Assembly (NCBI GenBank): GCA_025667525.1
Contig: CM046882.1
Location: forward strand, 24,889,394-24,953,393
From: Glebionis coronaria
Lineage: Eukaryota; Streptophyta; Magnoliopsida; Asterales; Asteraceae
Reading direction: 5' to 3'
DNA length: 64,000 bases
Below the pieces are notes generated by a model. That model was not told the DNA's origin and ran no database searches. It was given only the letters and a program-made list of their open reading frames with translations. Below are positions 50,262-62,784 of this stretch, in pieces. A program made the translations under genes and the position numbers. The number at the start of each line of letters is the position of its first letter. The first letter of the stretch is position 1.

Positions 50262-53200
50262 ACATTAAATTTCTGCCAAAAAAACCCATTATTGTAATTA
50301 GAGGCTCTTAAACCATCAAATGCATAATCTTTTTGCTTGTATCAGTTTTCTCTAGCATTGACACCCTAAAAGCTATTTTTTATTTTTCTAACAATAAACT
50401 TTAATAACGTCTTCTTAATTAAATAAATAAAAATGTGAAATACGTAAATAGAAATATGAATATATATAAAAGAAATACATAACGAAAATAGCGTCTTCTA
50501 GAATTAATCCTCTTGGTTCATTTCGTCTCCCGTAATAGGTTCAATAATACCCATCGCTACAACAATAAAGTTAGTTGATGATTCTTGCATGCCATTTTTT
50601 AGAGTGTTTTTGGGCGTTTTTAGATAATATGTTTCTTTGTGTTTTGAGATTGTATATTTCACCCCAAAATTTTAAAAAATACTCCATCTACCCACAAGCC
50701 ACCATTTACTCCTAAGAATTTTCACCGCCAAAATTTTGAAAAAGGCGTCGTCTATCTGTTTTAGATTTCCGTCAATCCTTGCACATCACATGCAATATTT
50801 AATGGGCCATAAATTTATGTCATTTCTTACAACATTGCATGCAACCTTTAATTTGAAAATTTTGAATAACAGTGCCATCTACCCACCAACCACCATTTAA
50901 TCATTAGTCCTTTAATTGTCACCTGAGAAAAGCAACATTTACCCATCTTAAATTTATGCAAATTCTTACAACATCACATGTAAAATTTAATGGGTCATAA
51001 ATTTGTATCAATCCTTACATCACATGTAGCATCTATGAATTGAAAGGAAAAAGTTTTATTTGTCAAAACATTGATTACACATAAAAAAAAAGAAAAAAAA
51101 CGACAACTAAGAAAATTAAATGACACAAACTAAAGAAACACAAAATAAAATAACGAATCATTTTACAAACTAATCAATTCTTAAAGACAAATATATTTGC
51201 GACATCACTAACAAACCAAACAAAGTATGGCAAAGAGATACTTGATAATAGGACATAGCAAAACAACTGAAATGACAAATCGACCCGAATCGAATCAAGC
51301 GTAACCGAACCGACCATTTTTTGTTTGCTTTTGTATATTTATGTCCATTTTGCTCGGTTGGGTTCAAGTTAAAACCAAGAAAAGTTCGCCTAATCTATAT
51401 GTTCGGTTCAATTTCAGTTTTGCTCGTTTTAATTCACTTCCATTTTTTGTTCGCGTTTTTTTCAAAGTCGGTTTTCCACTCGGTTCGAGTGATTCTCCAA
51501 AGCATGCCATTTTTAAGAGTGTCTTTTTGGCGTTTTTAGATAGTATGTTTCTTTGTGTTTTGAGAAGGTATATTTTACCCCAAAAATTTGAAAATATTCC
51601 ATCTACCCACCGGCCACCATTTATTCTTTAGGCTTTTCACCGTCAAAAAATTTGAAAAATGTGTCGTCTATCCATTTTAAATTTCTGTCAATCCTTGCTG
51701 ATCGCATGCAACATTTGATGCGTCATATATTTCTGTCAATCCTTACAACATCGCATGTAACTTTTAATTTGAAAATTTTGAAAAACACTTTCATCTACCC
51801 ACCAACCACCATTTAATCCTTAGTCCTATCATTGCCATATGAGAAAGGCGCCATCTACTCATCTTAAATTTATGCAAATACTTACAACATCACATGCGAA
51901 ATTTAATGGGTTATAAATTTGTCTCTCCTTACATCACATGCAACATTTATGAATTGAAAAGAAAAAACTCTGTTTGTCAAAACATTGCTTACACATAAAA
52001 AGAAAAAAATGACTAGTTAGAAAAATAAAAATGACACGGATTTTAAAGAAACACAAAATAAATAAACGAATCTTTTTACGAAATGATCAATTTTAAAGAG
52101 AAATATATTGTTAGACCTCACCAACAAACCAGATAAAATACGGCAAAGAGATAGTTGATAATAGGACACAACAAAACCAACCGAAATGACGAACCGGGCC
52201 GAACCCAATCAAGCGAAACCGAACCGACTATTTTTGTTTAGTTTTGTATACTTATGTCTATTTCGCTCGATTTGGTTTAAGTTAAAACCAAGAAAAATGC
52301 GCCTAATCTATATGTTTCGTTTGGTTTCGGTTTTGCTCATTTTATTTCATTTCGGTTTTTGGTTTGCATTTTTTCAAATTCGGTTTACGTTCGGTTCGAT
52401 TGACAATGCATGCCAATTTTTGAGTGTTTTTTGGCGTTTTTAGATACTATGTTTCTTTGTGTTTTGAGATTGTATACGTAAAAATTTTGAATAATACTCA
52501 ATCTGTCAACCAACCACCATTTACTCCTCCGTCTTTTAACCGCCAAAAATTTGGAAAAGGTGTCGGCTATCCGTTTTAGATTTTCGTCAATTCTTGCCTG
52601 TCACATGCAACATTTGATGGGCCATATAATTTTGTCAGTCTTTACAACATCGTATGCAACATTTATTTAAAAATTAAAAAAAACATTGCCTTAGTCCTTT
52701 CATTGTCATTGTCATATGAGAAAGGCGCCATTACTCATCTTAAATTTATGCAAATCCTTACAACATCGCATGCGAAATTTAATGGGTCTTAAATTTGTCT
52801 AAATCCTTGCATCACATGTAACATTTACGAATTGAAAGGAAAAGCTCTATTTGTCAAAACATTGCTTACACATAAAAAATAAAAAGAATGACTACTTAGA
52901 AAAATAAAATGACACGGACTTTAAAGACACATAAAATAAAATAATGAACTTTTTACGAACTTATAAATTCTTAAAAAGAAATATATTGTGCGACATCACC
53001 AACAACCTAAACAAAATATGGAAAAAAGATCGTTGACAATAGAACAAAGCAAAACCAACTGAAACGACAAACCAAGCTGAACCAAATCAAGTGAAACCCG
53101 AACCGACCATTTTTGTTCGGTTTTGTATATTTATGTAAGTTGTGTTCGGTTCGGTTCGAGTTAAAAGATAAAATCGCCTAAACTATATGCGCAGTTCGGT

Positions 53201-53318
53201 TTCAGTTTTGCTTGTTTGAATTCTTTTTAGTTTTTGTTCGCGCTTTTTTCAAAGTGGTTTCCGTTTATTTGTTTTTGATCCGTGTGCCCCATATATGATC
53301 AGAATATATGAGCACGGT
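50262..53318. repeat. Copy B sequence ending in three tandem ~0.9-kb units
   Basis: 50262-50588 aligns with copy A 2970-3290. Then imperfect tandem units start at about 50589, 51503 and 52408, spacing 914 and 905 bp. Each begins CATGCCA(T/A)TTTTT with GTTTCTTTGTGTTTTGAGA soon after. Each continues through ACTCATC-type and CATCACATGCAA-type stretches and ends in GGTTCGGTTT-like words with a short plus-strand frame. Copy A has a single unit. The third unit is cut by Athila element 3 at 53319. Short ORFs here are not conserved between units. Confidence 0.8.
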
Positions 53319-54997
53319 TGATAGGTGTGTAAACACCCATCCTTCTACCACTTAATTCTGAGTAAAACGAGACCAAAACACGTATTTAATATCATTTGTT
53401 TGGAATTATGCGTGGTTTTTGTGTTTATTGTGTTTTCAGAGCCAACCGGATGATTATTGAAGAAAACATGGGATTGCACGGGTTTTACTGAAGAAAAGGA
53501 CTTCAGATAAAGTCTATTGTCCAAGAGATGCAAAAGATTTGAAGTCACTGGGCCGATTCGAAGATTTATCGAAGAAAAGGACCAAAGATGGAAGATTTAT
53601 ATAAGTCGAAGAAACTCAAGTCTATTAAACGAAGAAATTAAAAGACGAGTTGAATTTAATCGACGACAAATCCCGAATCAGAATCGAAAACGTCAACTTT
53701 TCTGAAAAGACGAGAAGACAAGAAGAACGGGAGAAAGCCCACTCACCAACCAAAAGACAAGGCTAAATAAAGCCCACACCTCACACAATAGTGCCAGTTT
53801 TTAGTTTTTAGTTTTTTCTCTCCTTCTTTTTCTCCCTTTAGTTCGTCCCATCACCAACACCAATAGGGTGTTTGGTGATCTTGATCTTTGTTTCTTAAAC
53901 CTTGTAATTTTAATCTTTGTTTGATTTTGTTAAAACATTAATCATCAATACAAGTTCGTGTTTAATCTTTCCATTTCATCTTGTTCATCATCATCTTTTA
54001 TTTCAAGTTTTCAAGTTTTTATTTGATTGATTTGATCTTCAAAAGTTGTTGAGATTTGTGTTTTTGTTAATGGGATTTGTTACTTATGGGTATTAGATGA
54101 TTTGTGGTTAATTTGGTAAAACCTTTTTGAGTATTTAATTTGATTTTTGATCAAATTTGTCTTCCTTGTTCTTCGGGGGTTCTGCTACTGTATCTTGTTC
54201 CCAGACTTCCGGACGAACTCAAAAGTTCCGGATGAACCAAAAACTTCCGGACGAACTCAAAAGTTCCGGATGAATGCCTTGTTAAAAAGTTCCGCATGAG
54301 TTTTCTTTCAAAAAGTTCCGAGTCAGTAGAAAGTTCCGAATAAGCCAAAAGTTCCGGATGAATAGAGAGTTCCGAATGAAGGTGGTTTCTAAAAAGTTCC
54401 GAATGAATTAAAATCTTCCGAATGAGCATTAAGTTCCGGATGAACCAAAAACTTCCGAATGAGCATTAACTTCCGGATGAACCAAAAACTTCCGAATGAG
54501 CATTAACTTCCGGATGAACCTAAAGTTCCGCATGAACCAAAGTTCCGAATGAACCTAAATCTTCCGAATCAACCAAAGTTCCGGATGAATGTTTATTTTC
54601 CAAAGTTCCGAATGAATGTTTTCTCCAAAGTTCCGGGTGAATCTTCCGAATCAACTTCCGAATGAAGGATCCGAGTAAAGTTCCGAATCAAAGTAAAACT
54701 TCCGAATCACTCTTCTTTTGAGCATTATTAATATTTACTGTTTCTGTTTCTTTATTTTTATTTCATATTTTACTTTCAATTTTACTTTTAATTTTAATTT
54801 AAGTTTTTATTAATTGTCATTAAGTTAATTATCTTTGATTTAAGTTTTCATTTTAATACATTTAAACCTTTTAGTAGACTAGATAACTAAACTACCCCTT
54901 TTTTTAGTAACCAAGAACAATCATTCCACTAAAGGCTGAGATCAATTCGAGAGGACTGTGAGAGAAAATCCGAACCCATTTAAAAAGTACAGTATCA
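53319..54997 (+). repeat. Athila element 3, 5' LTR with altered TATA box
   Basis: At 53764-53772 it reads TAAATAAAG where the 3' LTR (63230-63238) keeps TATATAAAG. Word array 54205-54710 is of the element 2 type (AAGTTCCGGATGAACC), expanded to make this the longest of the LTRs. Confidence 0.93.
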
Positions 54998-55214
54998 AAT
55001 AGCGCCGATGCCGGCTCTTCTCGTTAAGATCAAAAGTTTTGTGTGAGAACTTGGATTTTGGGATCCGTTCCCCGTGAACGTTATTTTCATAAAAATTTTC
55101 AAAAACACAAAAAAAAAAATATATATAATTTTCAAAAAATCCTAAAAAGTAAAAAACATAAAAACCAAAAATATTTTTGCTTTGTTTTTGCCTTGTTAGT
55201 TCTTTTGCAGGTGT

Positions 55215-58200
55215 ATGCGCACTCGATCCACGTCATATCAAGAGCCCGAGCCTCTCGATCACTTAGACATGGCCGGTGTACCACCTCCAAATAATAATAA
55301 CAACAACAACCCTCCTTTCAACAACATGAACAATAACAACAACAATGAGCCCCTTCCGGATAATCGCCCGATGATTGAACTGCTGCAAGCTCATGTAGAT
55401 GGCAACACGGATCCAATTGTTATACCACCAATTGCCGCCAACAACTTTGAGCTAAAATCAGGCTTTATCCAGATGGTCTCCGCTCAACCATTCTTGGGAC
55501 GTACCATTGATGACCCACATGACCATATCAAGAGATTCTTGCAACTCACCAACACGGTCAAATTTAATGGTGTGCCACAAGAGGTTATAAGGTTACAACT
55601 TTTTCCCTTTTCTTTAGAGGGACAAGCCCGACATTGGCTTGCTAAGGAACCGCCACAGAGTATTCTCTCGTGGACGGATTTGGAAACAAAGTTCATCAAT
55701 TACTTTTTCCCACCCACTCGTACTACCGCTTTGCGGAATGAAATTATAAATTTTGAACAAAAGTACGATGAGTCGTTCAGTGAATCTTGGGATCGTTTTA
55801 AAGATCTTTTAAGAAAATGCCCACAACATGGTTTTACCAAAGTACATCAAATTAATACTTTTTACAATGGTTTAAGCATGAGTGATCAAGATTCACTGAA
55901 CAGTGCCTCGGGGGGTAATCTGTTGGCTAAGACTTCCAATGCTGCTTGGGACATCATTGAGAATAAATCTCGTGTGCAAACCAAGAGTGTTAGGACCAAT
56001 GTCGCTAGTGCTAGCACTAATGACAGCGACAAGCGACTTGACAAAATCACCACACTTCTTGAATCGCTTGTCACCCACACCGTCAGCAACAACAACAACA
56101 ACAACGCTAAAAACGCTCAAGTTAACGTTGTCAGCCAACCTTGTGAGATATGCGGTGGTCCTCACTCTTACACCACTTGTACCGCCACTCAAGACTACCC
56201 TGCTGAGAATGTGAATGCGGCATATGGCACCTATCCTCAACCTGCTTATCAAGCTAGACCTCAAGGTGACCGTAACTTGCTTAGCTACCGCTCCAACAAT
56301 TATCTTTCTCCACCTGGCTTTCCTCCTACTAACCTTAACCAACAACAAAACCTCAATCGCCCTCCTCAACAACAACAACAACCTTGACAACCATACATCC
56401 CACCTCACAAGCAGCAACAACCACCTCAACGTAACAATCAAGTTTACCAACAACCTGCTTATCAACCACCCGCATATAATGCTCCTCCCAACCAAACCAC
56501 CACTGCATTACACCAAGAGGTTGCAACCTACATGAGGACCAATGATGTGATCGTGGAAAATCTCCAACAGGAAGTGCGAAACTTGAAGGCAGACTTGGTC
56601 AAGCAAGGAAACGATTTGAGAGCCGACATGAGAAATACGTTGGATAGCCAAACTAATGATCTGAGGAACATGATGGCTGGTTTCTTCCAAGGTAATCAAC
56701 CCTCTTCTTCGGGTACTCTTTCGAGTAACACCATTGCGAATCCAAGAGGGGAGATGAAAGCAATCACCACTCGAAGTGGCAAAGGTACCAAGGAACCCGA
56801 GCTTCCTATACCTCCACCGGTGGTTGTGACTAAGGAGAACGAGTTACCTGCTCCTATTCCTCATCCTTCTCCTTCCCCAACTTCTCCACCTCTTCCTTCT
56901 ACCCCTCCTCCACCCAAGGATGTGAGTGATCCTATTCTTCCAAAGCCTTCCTCTTCTTCTAATATACCTTATCCATCTAGGTTGAGGAAAGAGAAGCAAA
57001 AGAGCAAGGATGATATTAAAGTTTCGAACTTTCTTAAGATGTTCAAACAAATGAATTTTAACATCTCCTTCGTTGAGGCTCTAGCTCACATGCCTAAATA
57101 TGCAAAAATGTTTAAAGATCTTCTGAGCGACAAGGAAAAGCTCCTCGATATAGCCAACACCCAACTTAATGAGAATTGCTCTGCAGTGCTCTTAAGGAAA
57201 TTGCCAACCAAGCTTGGTGATCCGGGTCGTTTCTTAATCCCTTGCAATTTCCCGGGAGTAGAGAATTGCATGGCCCTAGCCGATCTAGGTGCCAGTATTA
57301 ATCTCATGCCTCTAAGTGTTTGGAAGCAATTATCTCTCCCAGAGCTAGTCCCCACCAAAATGACTTTGGAATTAGCTAACCGTACGGTTGCTTATCCAGT
57401 GGGGATAGCCGAAGACGTCATTGTAGGAGTCGACAAATTCACCTTCCCTGCTGATTTCGTTGTCGTCGACTACGAGATGGACCCCCGTGTGTCACTCATT
57501 GTTGGTCGTCCATTCTTGAGGACCGGTCGCACTCCCATCGATGTTGAAGCCGGTGAGCTTATCATGAGAGTGGGTGACGATAAAGTAGTCTTCAACATGG
57601 GAAAGTTGTCTAAACAGCCTTATTCATACGAGAGTGTTAATTGCATTGACGTTCTTGATGAGGCTTGTGAAGAACACTTCAAAGATGCTTGTAAAAGTAT
57701 TCCTACCTCTCTTCCTAATGTTGAGACCGTTTCCTCTATCGACTCATCACTATCTCTATTTGGAGAAAGTGATTTCCTTTGGAAAGATTTGGAAGCAACC
57801 ATGGGAGATGTGACTTTAGACAAAGACGATTCTACTACCAATTGGGATGAAGATCTCCGCCTCATTGAAAACCTTCTCAAAGAAGACAATCCTTCTCCTC
57901 CATCTCCCACGGTCATTTCTATCGATACTCCGACTTCGAATACACCTTCCGTCGAAAATCCTCCGGATTTAGAGCTTAAGGAGTTGCCGCCTCATCTCGA
58001 GTACGTGTTCCTTGAAGAAGAAAAGAAGTCGCCTGTCATCATTGCTAAGGACCTAAAGGAAGAAGAAAAAGCCCGACTTGTCGCCGTGTTGAAAGATCAC
58101 AAGAAGGCTATTGCTTGGAAGATTTCTGATATTCGTGGAATTGATCCTCACTTCTGCACACACAAAATTCTCATGGAGGACGACTTTAAGCCCACAATTC

Positions 58201-60877
58201 AAAACAAACGAAGAGTGAATCCAAAAATACATGAAGTCATCAAAACATAGGTTATCAAACTTCTTGATGCGGGTATGATTTACCCTATTTCGGATTCACC
58301 ATGGGTTAGTCCAATCCATTGTGTGCCCAAGAAGGGCGGAATAACCGTTGTTCCCAATGAACACAACGAGTTGATTCCCACTCGTCTCGTTACTGGGTGG
58401 AGAGTTTGTATAGACTACCGCAAACTCAATGATGCCACGAGAAAGGATCATTTCCCTCTACCTTTTATGGACCAAATGCTTGAACGCTTAGCGGGTAATG
58501 AATATTACTGCTTTCTTGATGGTTTCTCGGGTTATTTCCAAATACCCATCGATCCCCAAGATCAAGAGAAGACTACATTCACTTGTCCCTATGGCACATT
58601 TGCTTACAAAAGAATGCCTTTTGGCTTATGTAATGCGCCCGGGACTTTCCAAAGGTGCATGTTAGCTATCTTCCATGACATGGTTGAACAAACCATGGAA
58701 GTCTTCATGGATGATTTCTCGGTCTTCGGGGATTCTTTCTCTTCTTGCCTTTCCAATTTGGAACGTATGCTCAAGCGGTGCGAAGACACTCGTCTAGTTC
58801 TGAATTGGGAAAAATGCCATTTTATGGTAAAAGAAGGCATCATGCTGGGACATAAAATTTCCAAAGCCGGTCTTGAAGTAGACCGTGCTAAAGTCGATGT
58901 TATCGCAAAGTTGCCTCCACCTTCAACCGTGAAGGGTGTGAGAAGTTTCATGGGTCATGCGGGCTTCTACCGTCGATTCATCAAAGATTTTTCTCAAATC
59001 GCTCGCCCGATGACCCACCTCTTGGAAAAAGATACTCCTTTTATCTTTTCCAAAGAGTGTCTTGAAGCCTTTGACTCGCTTAAGGATAAGCTTACTAAGG
59101 CACCTGTCTTGGTTACCCCTAATTGGGAGCTGCCTTTTGAGTTGATGTGCGATGCTAGTGATTTTGCTATTGGAGCGGTTCTGGGACAAAGAGTGAACAA
59201 ACACTTCCAACCGATCCATTACGCTAGCAAGACATTGACAGGGGCACAATTGCATTATAAGACAACCAAAAAAGAGCTTTTAGCTGTTGTCTATGCCTTT
59301 GAAAAATTTCGCCCCTATCTTGTCTTTCCACCACAATTGTGTATACCGATCATTCCGCGTTGAAGTACTTGTTGACAAAGCAAGATTCCAAACCAAGACT
59401 TCTTCGCTGGGTTTTGCTGCTCCAGGAATTTAAAATCGAAATTCGTGATAAAAAAGGAGCTGAAAACCTAGCCGCGGACCATCTCAGCAGACTTGAGAAT
59501 CCTTACCAAGGGGATCATCCGACCAAAGAAATCAATGATTCTTTTCCCTTGGAGACCTTAATGTCTATAAATTTGAGTTCTAATGAAACCCCGTGGTTTG
59601 CGGACTTTGCAAACTACTTGGCGGGTGGAATTCTCAAGGAAGGGTTGACGTCCCAACAAAAGAAAAAGTTCTTCACCGACATTAAGACTTACTTTTGGGA
59701 CGACCCTTACCTATCCAAACAATGTGCCGACCTGATTATCCGTCGATGTGTTGATGGACCGGCAGCGTCAGAAATCCTTGATGCTTGCCACAAAGGACCC
59801 ACCGGTGGTCACTTTGGTCCCAACTACACCGCTAAAAAGGTGTTTGGTTCGGGATTTTATTGGCCCTCCATATATCGTGACGCTCACGATATGGTTAAAA
59901 GATGTGATGTTTGCCAAAAACAAGGCACGATCACACATAAAGACGAGATGCCTCAGAATTTCATTCAAGAGTGTGAAATTTTTGATGTTTGGGGTATCGA
60001 CTTTATGGGGCCATTCCCTTCTTCTAAAGGAAACAAATACATCCTTGTAGCCGTTGATTACGTTTCAAAGTGGGTTGAAGCCAAAGCTTTACCTACTAAT
60101 GACGCCAGGGTGGTTTGTAACTTTCTGAAAGCTCTTTTCGCTAGATTCGGTGTGCCTCGTGCCATTATTAGTGATCGTGGGACTCATTTTTGCAATGACC
60201 AATTTGCTAGAGTCATGGCTAAGTACGGTGTAAATCATCGTCTTTCCACAACCTACCACCCACAAACTAATGGCCAGGCTGAAATATCCAACCGAGGTCT
60301 TAAGCGAATTCTGGAAAGAACCGTGGGAGAGCATCGTGCCTCATGGGCTGATAAACTTGATGATGCTTTGTGGGCTTTCCGTACTGCTTACAAGACCCCA
60401 ATCGGCTGTACGCCTTATCGTCTTATGTACGGGAAAGCGTGCCACCTCCCCATTGAGTTAGAGCACAAGGCTTATTGGGCCTTGAAGTGGGCTAATTTTG
60501 ATATTAACAAATCCGGTGACCTACGCAAGATCCAACTCAATGAGCTCAATGAACTCCGTAATGAGGCTTATGAAAATTCTTTGATCTATAAGGAAAGAAC
60601 TAAGCTCATTCACGACTCCAAGATCAAAAACCGAGAGTTCCATGTTGGAGACAAAGTTTTGCTCTTTAACTCTCGGTTGAAAATCTTCTCGGGAAAGCTC
60701 AAATCTCGTTGGTCTGGCCCATTCACCATTGCCCAAATTTTTCCATATGGTACTCTCGAGCTCGCTCAACCTAATGGACCTAATTTTAAGGTGAATGGCC
60801 AACGAGTGAAGTTGTACTTTGGTGAGGACACCTCTCAGGAGGTGATTCCATCCCTCACCACGTTCCCCATGAACTAA
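55215..60877 (+). pseudogene. Athila-like gag-pol, element 3, two nonsense codons and a frameshift
   Basis: ATG 55215; domain order as in element 1. Break 1: TGA 56386-56388 in the Gln-rich stretch after the zinc knuckle (CGA in element 1). Break 2: TAG 58248-58250 just before RT (GAG in element 1). Break 3: one base lost at about 59325-59330 in RNase H, where the remaining 512 codons continue in another frame from about 59339 to TAA 60875. RT motifs FLDG and FMDD and the integrase D-D-E residues are still encoded. Not functional as a polyprotein. Confidence 0.95.
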
Positions 60878-60885
60878 TTTTGGGT

Positions 60886-60943
60886 CGAGTCAGGCTCGTG
60901 ACTCGGTTATAAAAAACAAGCGCTCCTCGGGAGGCAGCCCGAG
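60886..60943 (+). other. Two hairpins after pol, element 3
   Basis: Stems and loops identical to elements 1 and 2 (60886-60905; 60926-60943), although the spacer has one change (TTATAAAAAAC versus TTATCAAAAAC). Confidence 0.6.
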
Positions 60944-61818
60944 TATCTATCCTTTATGTTTTAACCTCCTAAGTGTAGGGGGACTTCTATACGTGTTTGT
61001 CTTTGTGTGGTGATGTGATTACAGGGATAAGTGCACTCTTGGAATCTTTGAAGAACCGTGCTCTCGTGTTATCCAAAATCCGGTTCTATCTCTCAACTAT
61101 CGTGATTCAATTTTCTTCATACTCACATTTGAAATTGATCACTTTAGTCGTCTCTTCCTTAACTTGAGTTAACCAACGTGCACAATGTCATAAGTGTAGG
61201 GGAGATTTTTCCCACATGCTTAAACATTGAGGACAATGTTTATCTTAAGTGTAGGGGGGACTTCTATCGAAGTTTTAAGTGGACTTTTCCATGAAAATGC
61301 CTTCATTTAACCGGAAAATCATATTTTTCAACATTTTTCAAATTTTTTATTAACTTTGGTCATTTAGTCGTAATTTTTAAATTTTTATCGTTGCTTTCAT
61401 ATGTATGTATCCCGCAATAAAGTCAAATTTTAATAAAGTGGTGTAGCTAGTTTAGAAGTCTTTGACATATTAGGCCCGTTGCGTTTATTTTGACTCAACC
61501 CGAATAGACTTATCCAAGTTTATTCTAGCTAGTATCCTTAACCATGTAGACCTTAATTGGTTTATTAGGCTAAGCGTCCACGAGTCTCATTATTTGAGAT
61601 TTTAAATTATGGAGGACGAGAAATGATAGAGTCAATTATAAGTCGGTATTCTTGCACAAGCTCACTTGGTGTAATTATTTGCCTATTCTCCCATCACTTG
61701 CTAATAAATTATATACAATAAGTAAGGTCGTACGATTTGAAAAGTTACTTAGCTTCTAGCCCAAGATCGTTTAAAAGTTGCTCGGTAATGATAAGAGTTC
61801 ATAGCCAAGGCATAACTT

Positions 61819-62010
61819 ATGAAGCGGGGCGCGAAGATTGGCGAGTCTGAAAAGGCCCTAACAAGGCATGAGGATTCCATTTTATTGCTAAAGATCCAAG
61901 GTGATGTGAAAAGCATTATTCCCAAAGTCAATATGAAGGATCAAGACTCACGACGAAAAGCAATCAACTCCCGTAAAGATCATGGAGAAGTCTATCCGAA
62001 AAGACCCTAA
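61819..62010 (+). CDS. Small ORF downstream of pol (63 codons), element 3
   Basis: Same start and stop as element 2. Differences from element 2: TCC/TCT, CCT/CCC and GTT/GTC (synonymous), AGT/GGT and CAT/CGT (Ser to Gly, His to Arg). The four purine-tract words are at 60970-60983, 61191-61203, 61246-61260 and 62770-62782. Confidence 0.35.
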   Translation: MKRGAKIGESEKALTRHEDSILLLKIQGDVKSIIPKVNMKDQDSRRKAINSRKDHGEVYPKRP

Positions 62011-62784
62011 CAAGGTATGAGGATAAATAGATCCAAGTCCGAAAAGGAGGCGGATCGTTGTATCTCAAAATCCCAAATAGAGATTGAAGAAATAATCATG
62101 AAGTCGTGGTCAACAAAGTTGGAGTACCCCTCAAAAGTCTCCAAGAGATGAAACTCTATGAACGATGAGAAGACCATTATCTCAAGCACGTCTCTCAAGA
62201 TATGAAGTATGAAGTACATGCCAAATATCGGCCCGAGAAAGGTCTCAAATCGTGAACCGAGTTATGCCAAGATATGAACTTTTTGATATCCCGAGAAGCA
62301 GTTTTAAGAGATTTTGTCCTTTAGCTAACTATTGATCAAATCGTCCTACTTTGCTTTTAGCCTAATTAAACTATCGAAATAAGTCCCAAAAATGCATCTT
62401 CATGATCATTCTAAGACAAAAATAAAATATAAGAGATACACCTAGGAATAAGGGAGTTTAAGCATTTAATTAAGCCATGTGTGTAAGTGTTTGAATTGCT
62501 AAATTATAATAACAATGATCTCGTTTTTAAGCTTAGTTTGGGGAACGTGAAACTTGAGGGTGATAAATCTTCGCAGCACCGAAGCCCTAATGTAAGTCCT
62601 TGATTTCTTTGCAAGTTATTTCCATCCTTTTGTTTACTTTATAGTTTTAACTTCTATTAGTATTTTAATTTTTGTTTAGTAGTATTTAAATAAGGCCAAG
62701 GTTTATTAATTATGAGAAAAGTGTAAAATTGCTTTATCACTAAGCATTGCATGAGGGCATGGCAATGGTTAAGTGTAGGGGATT

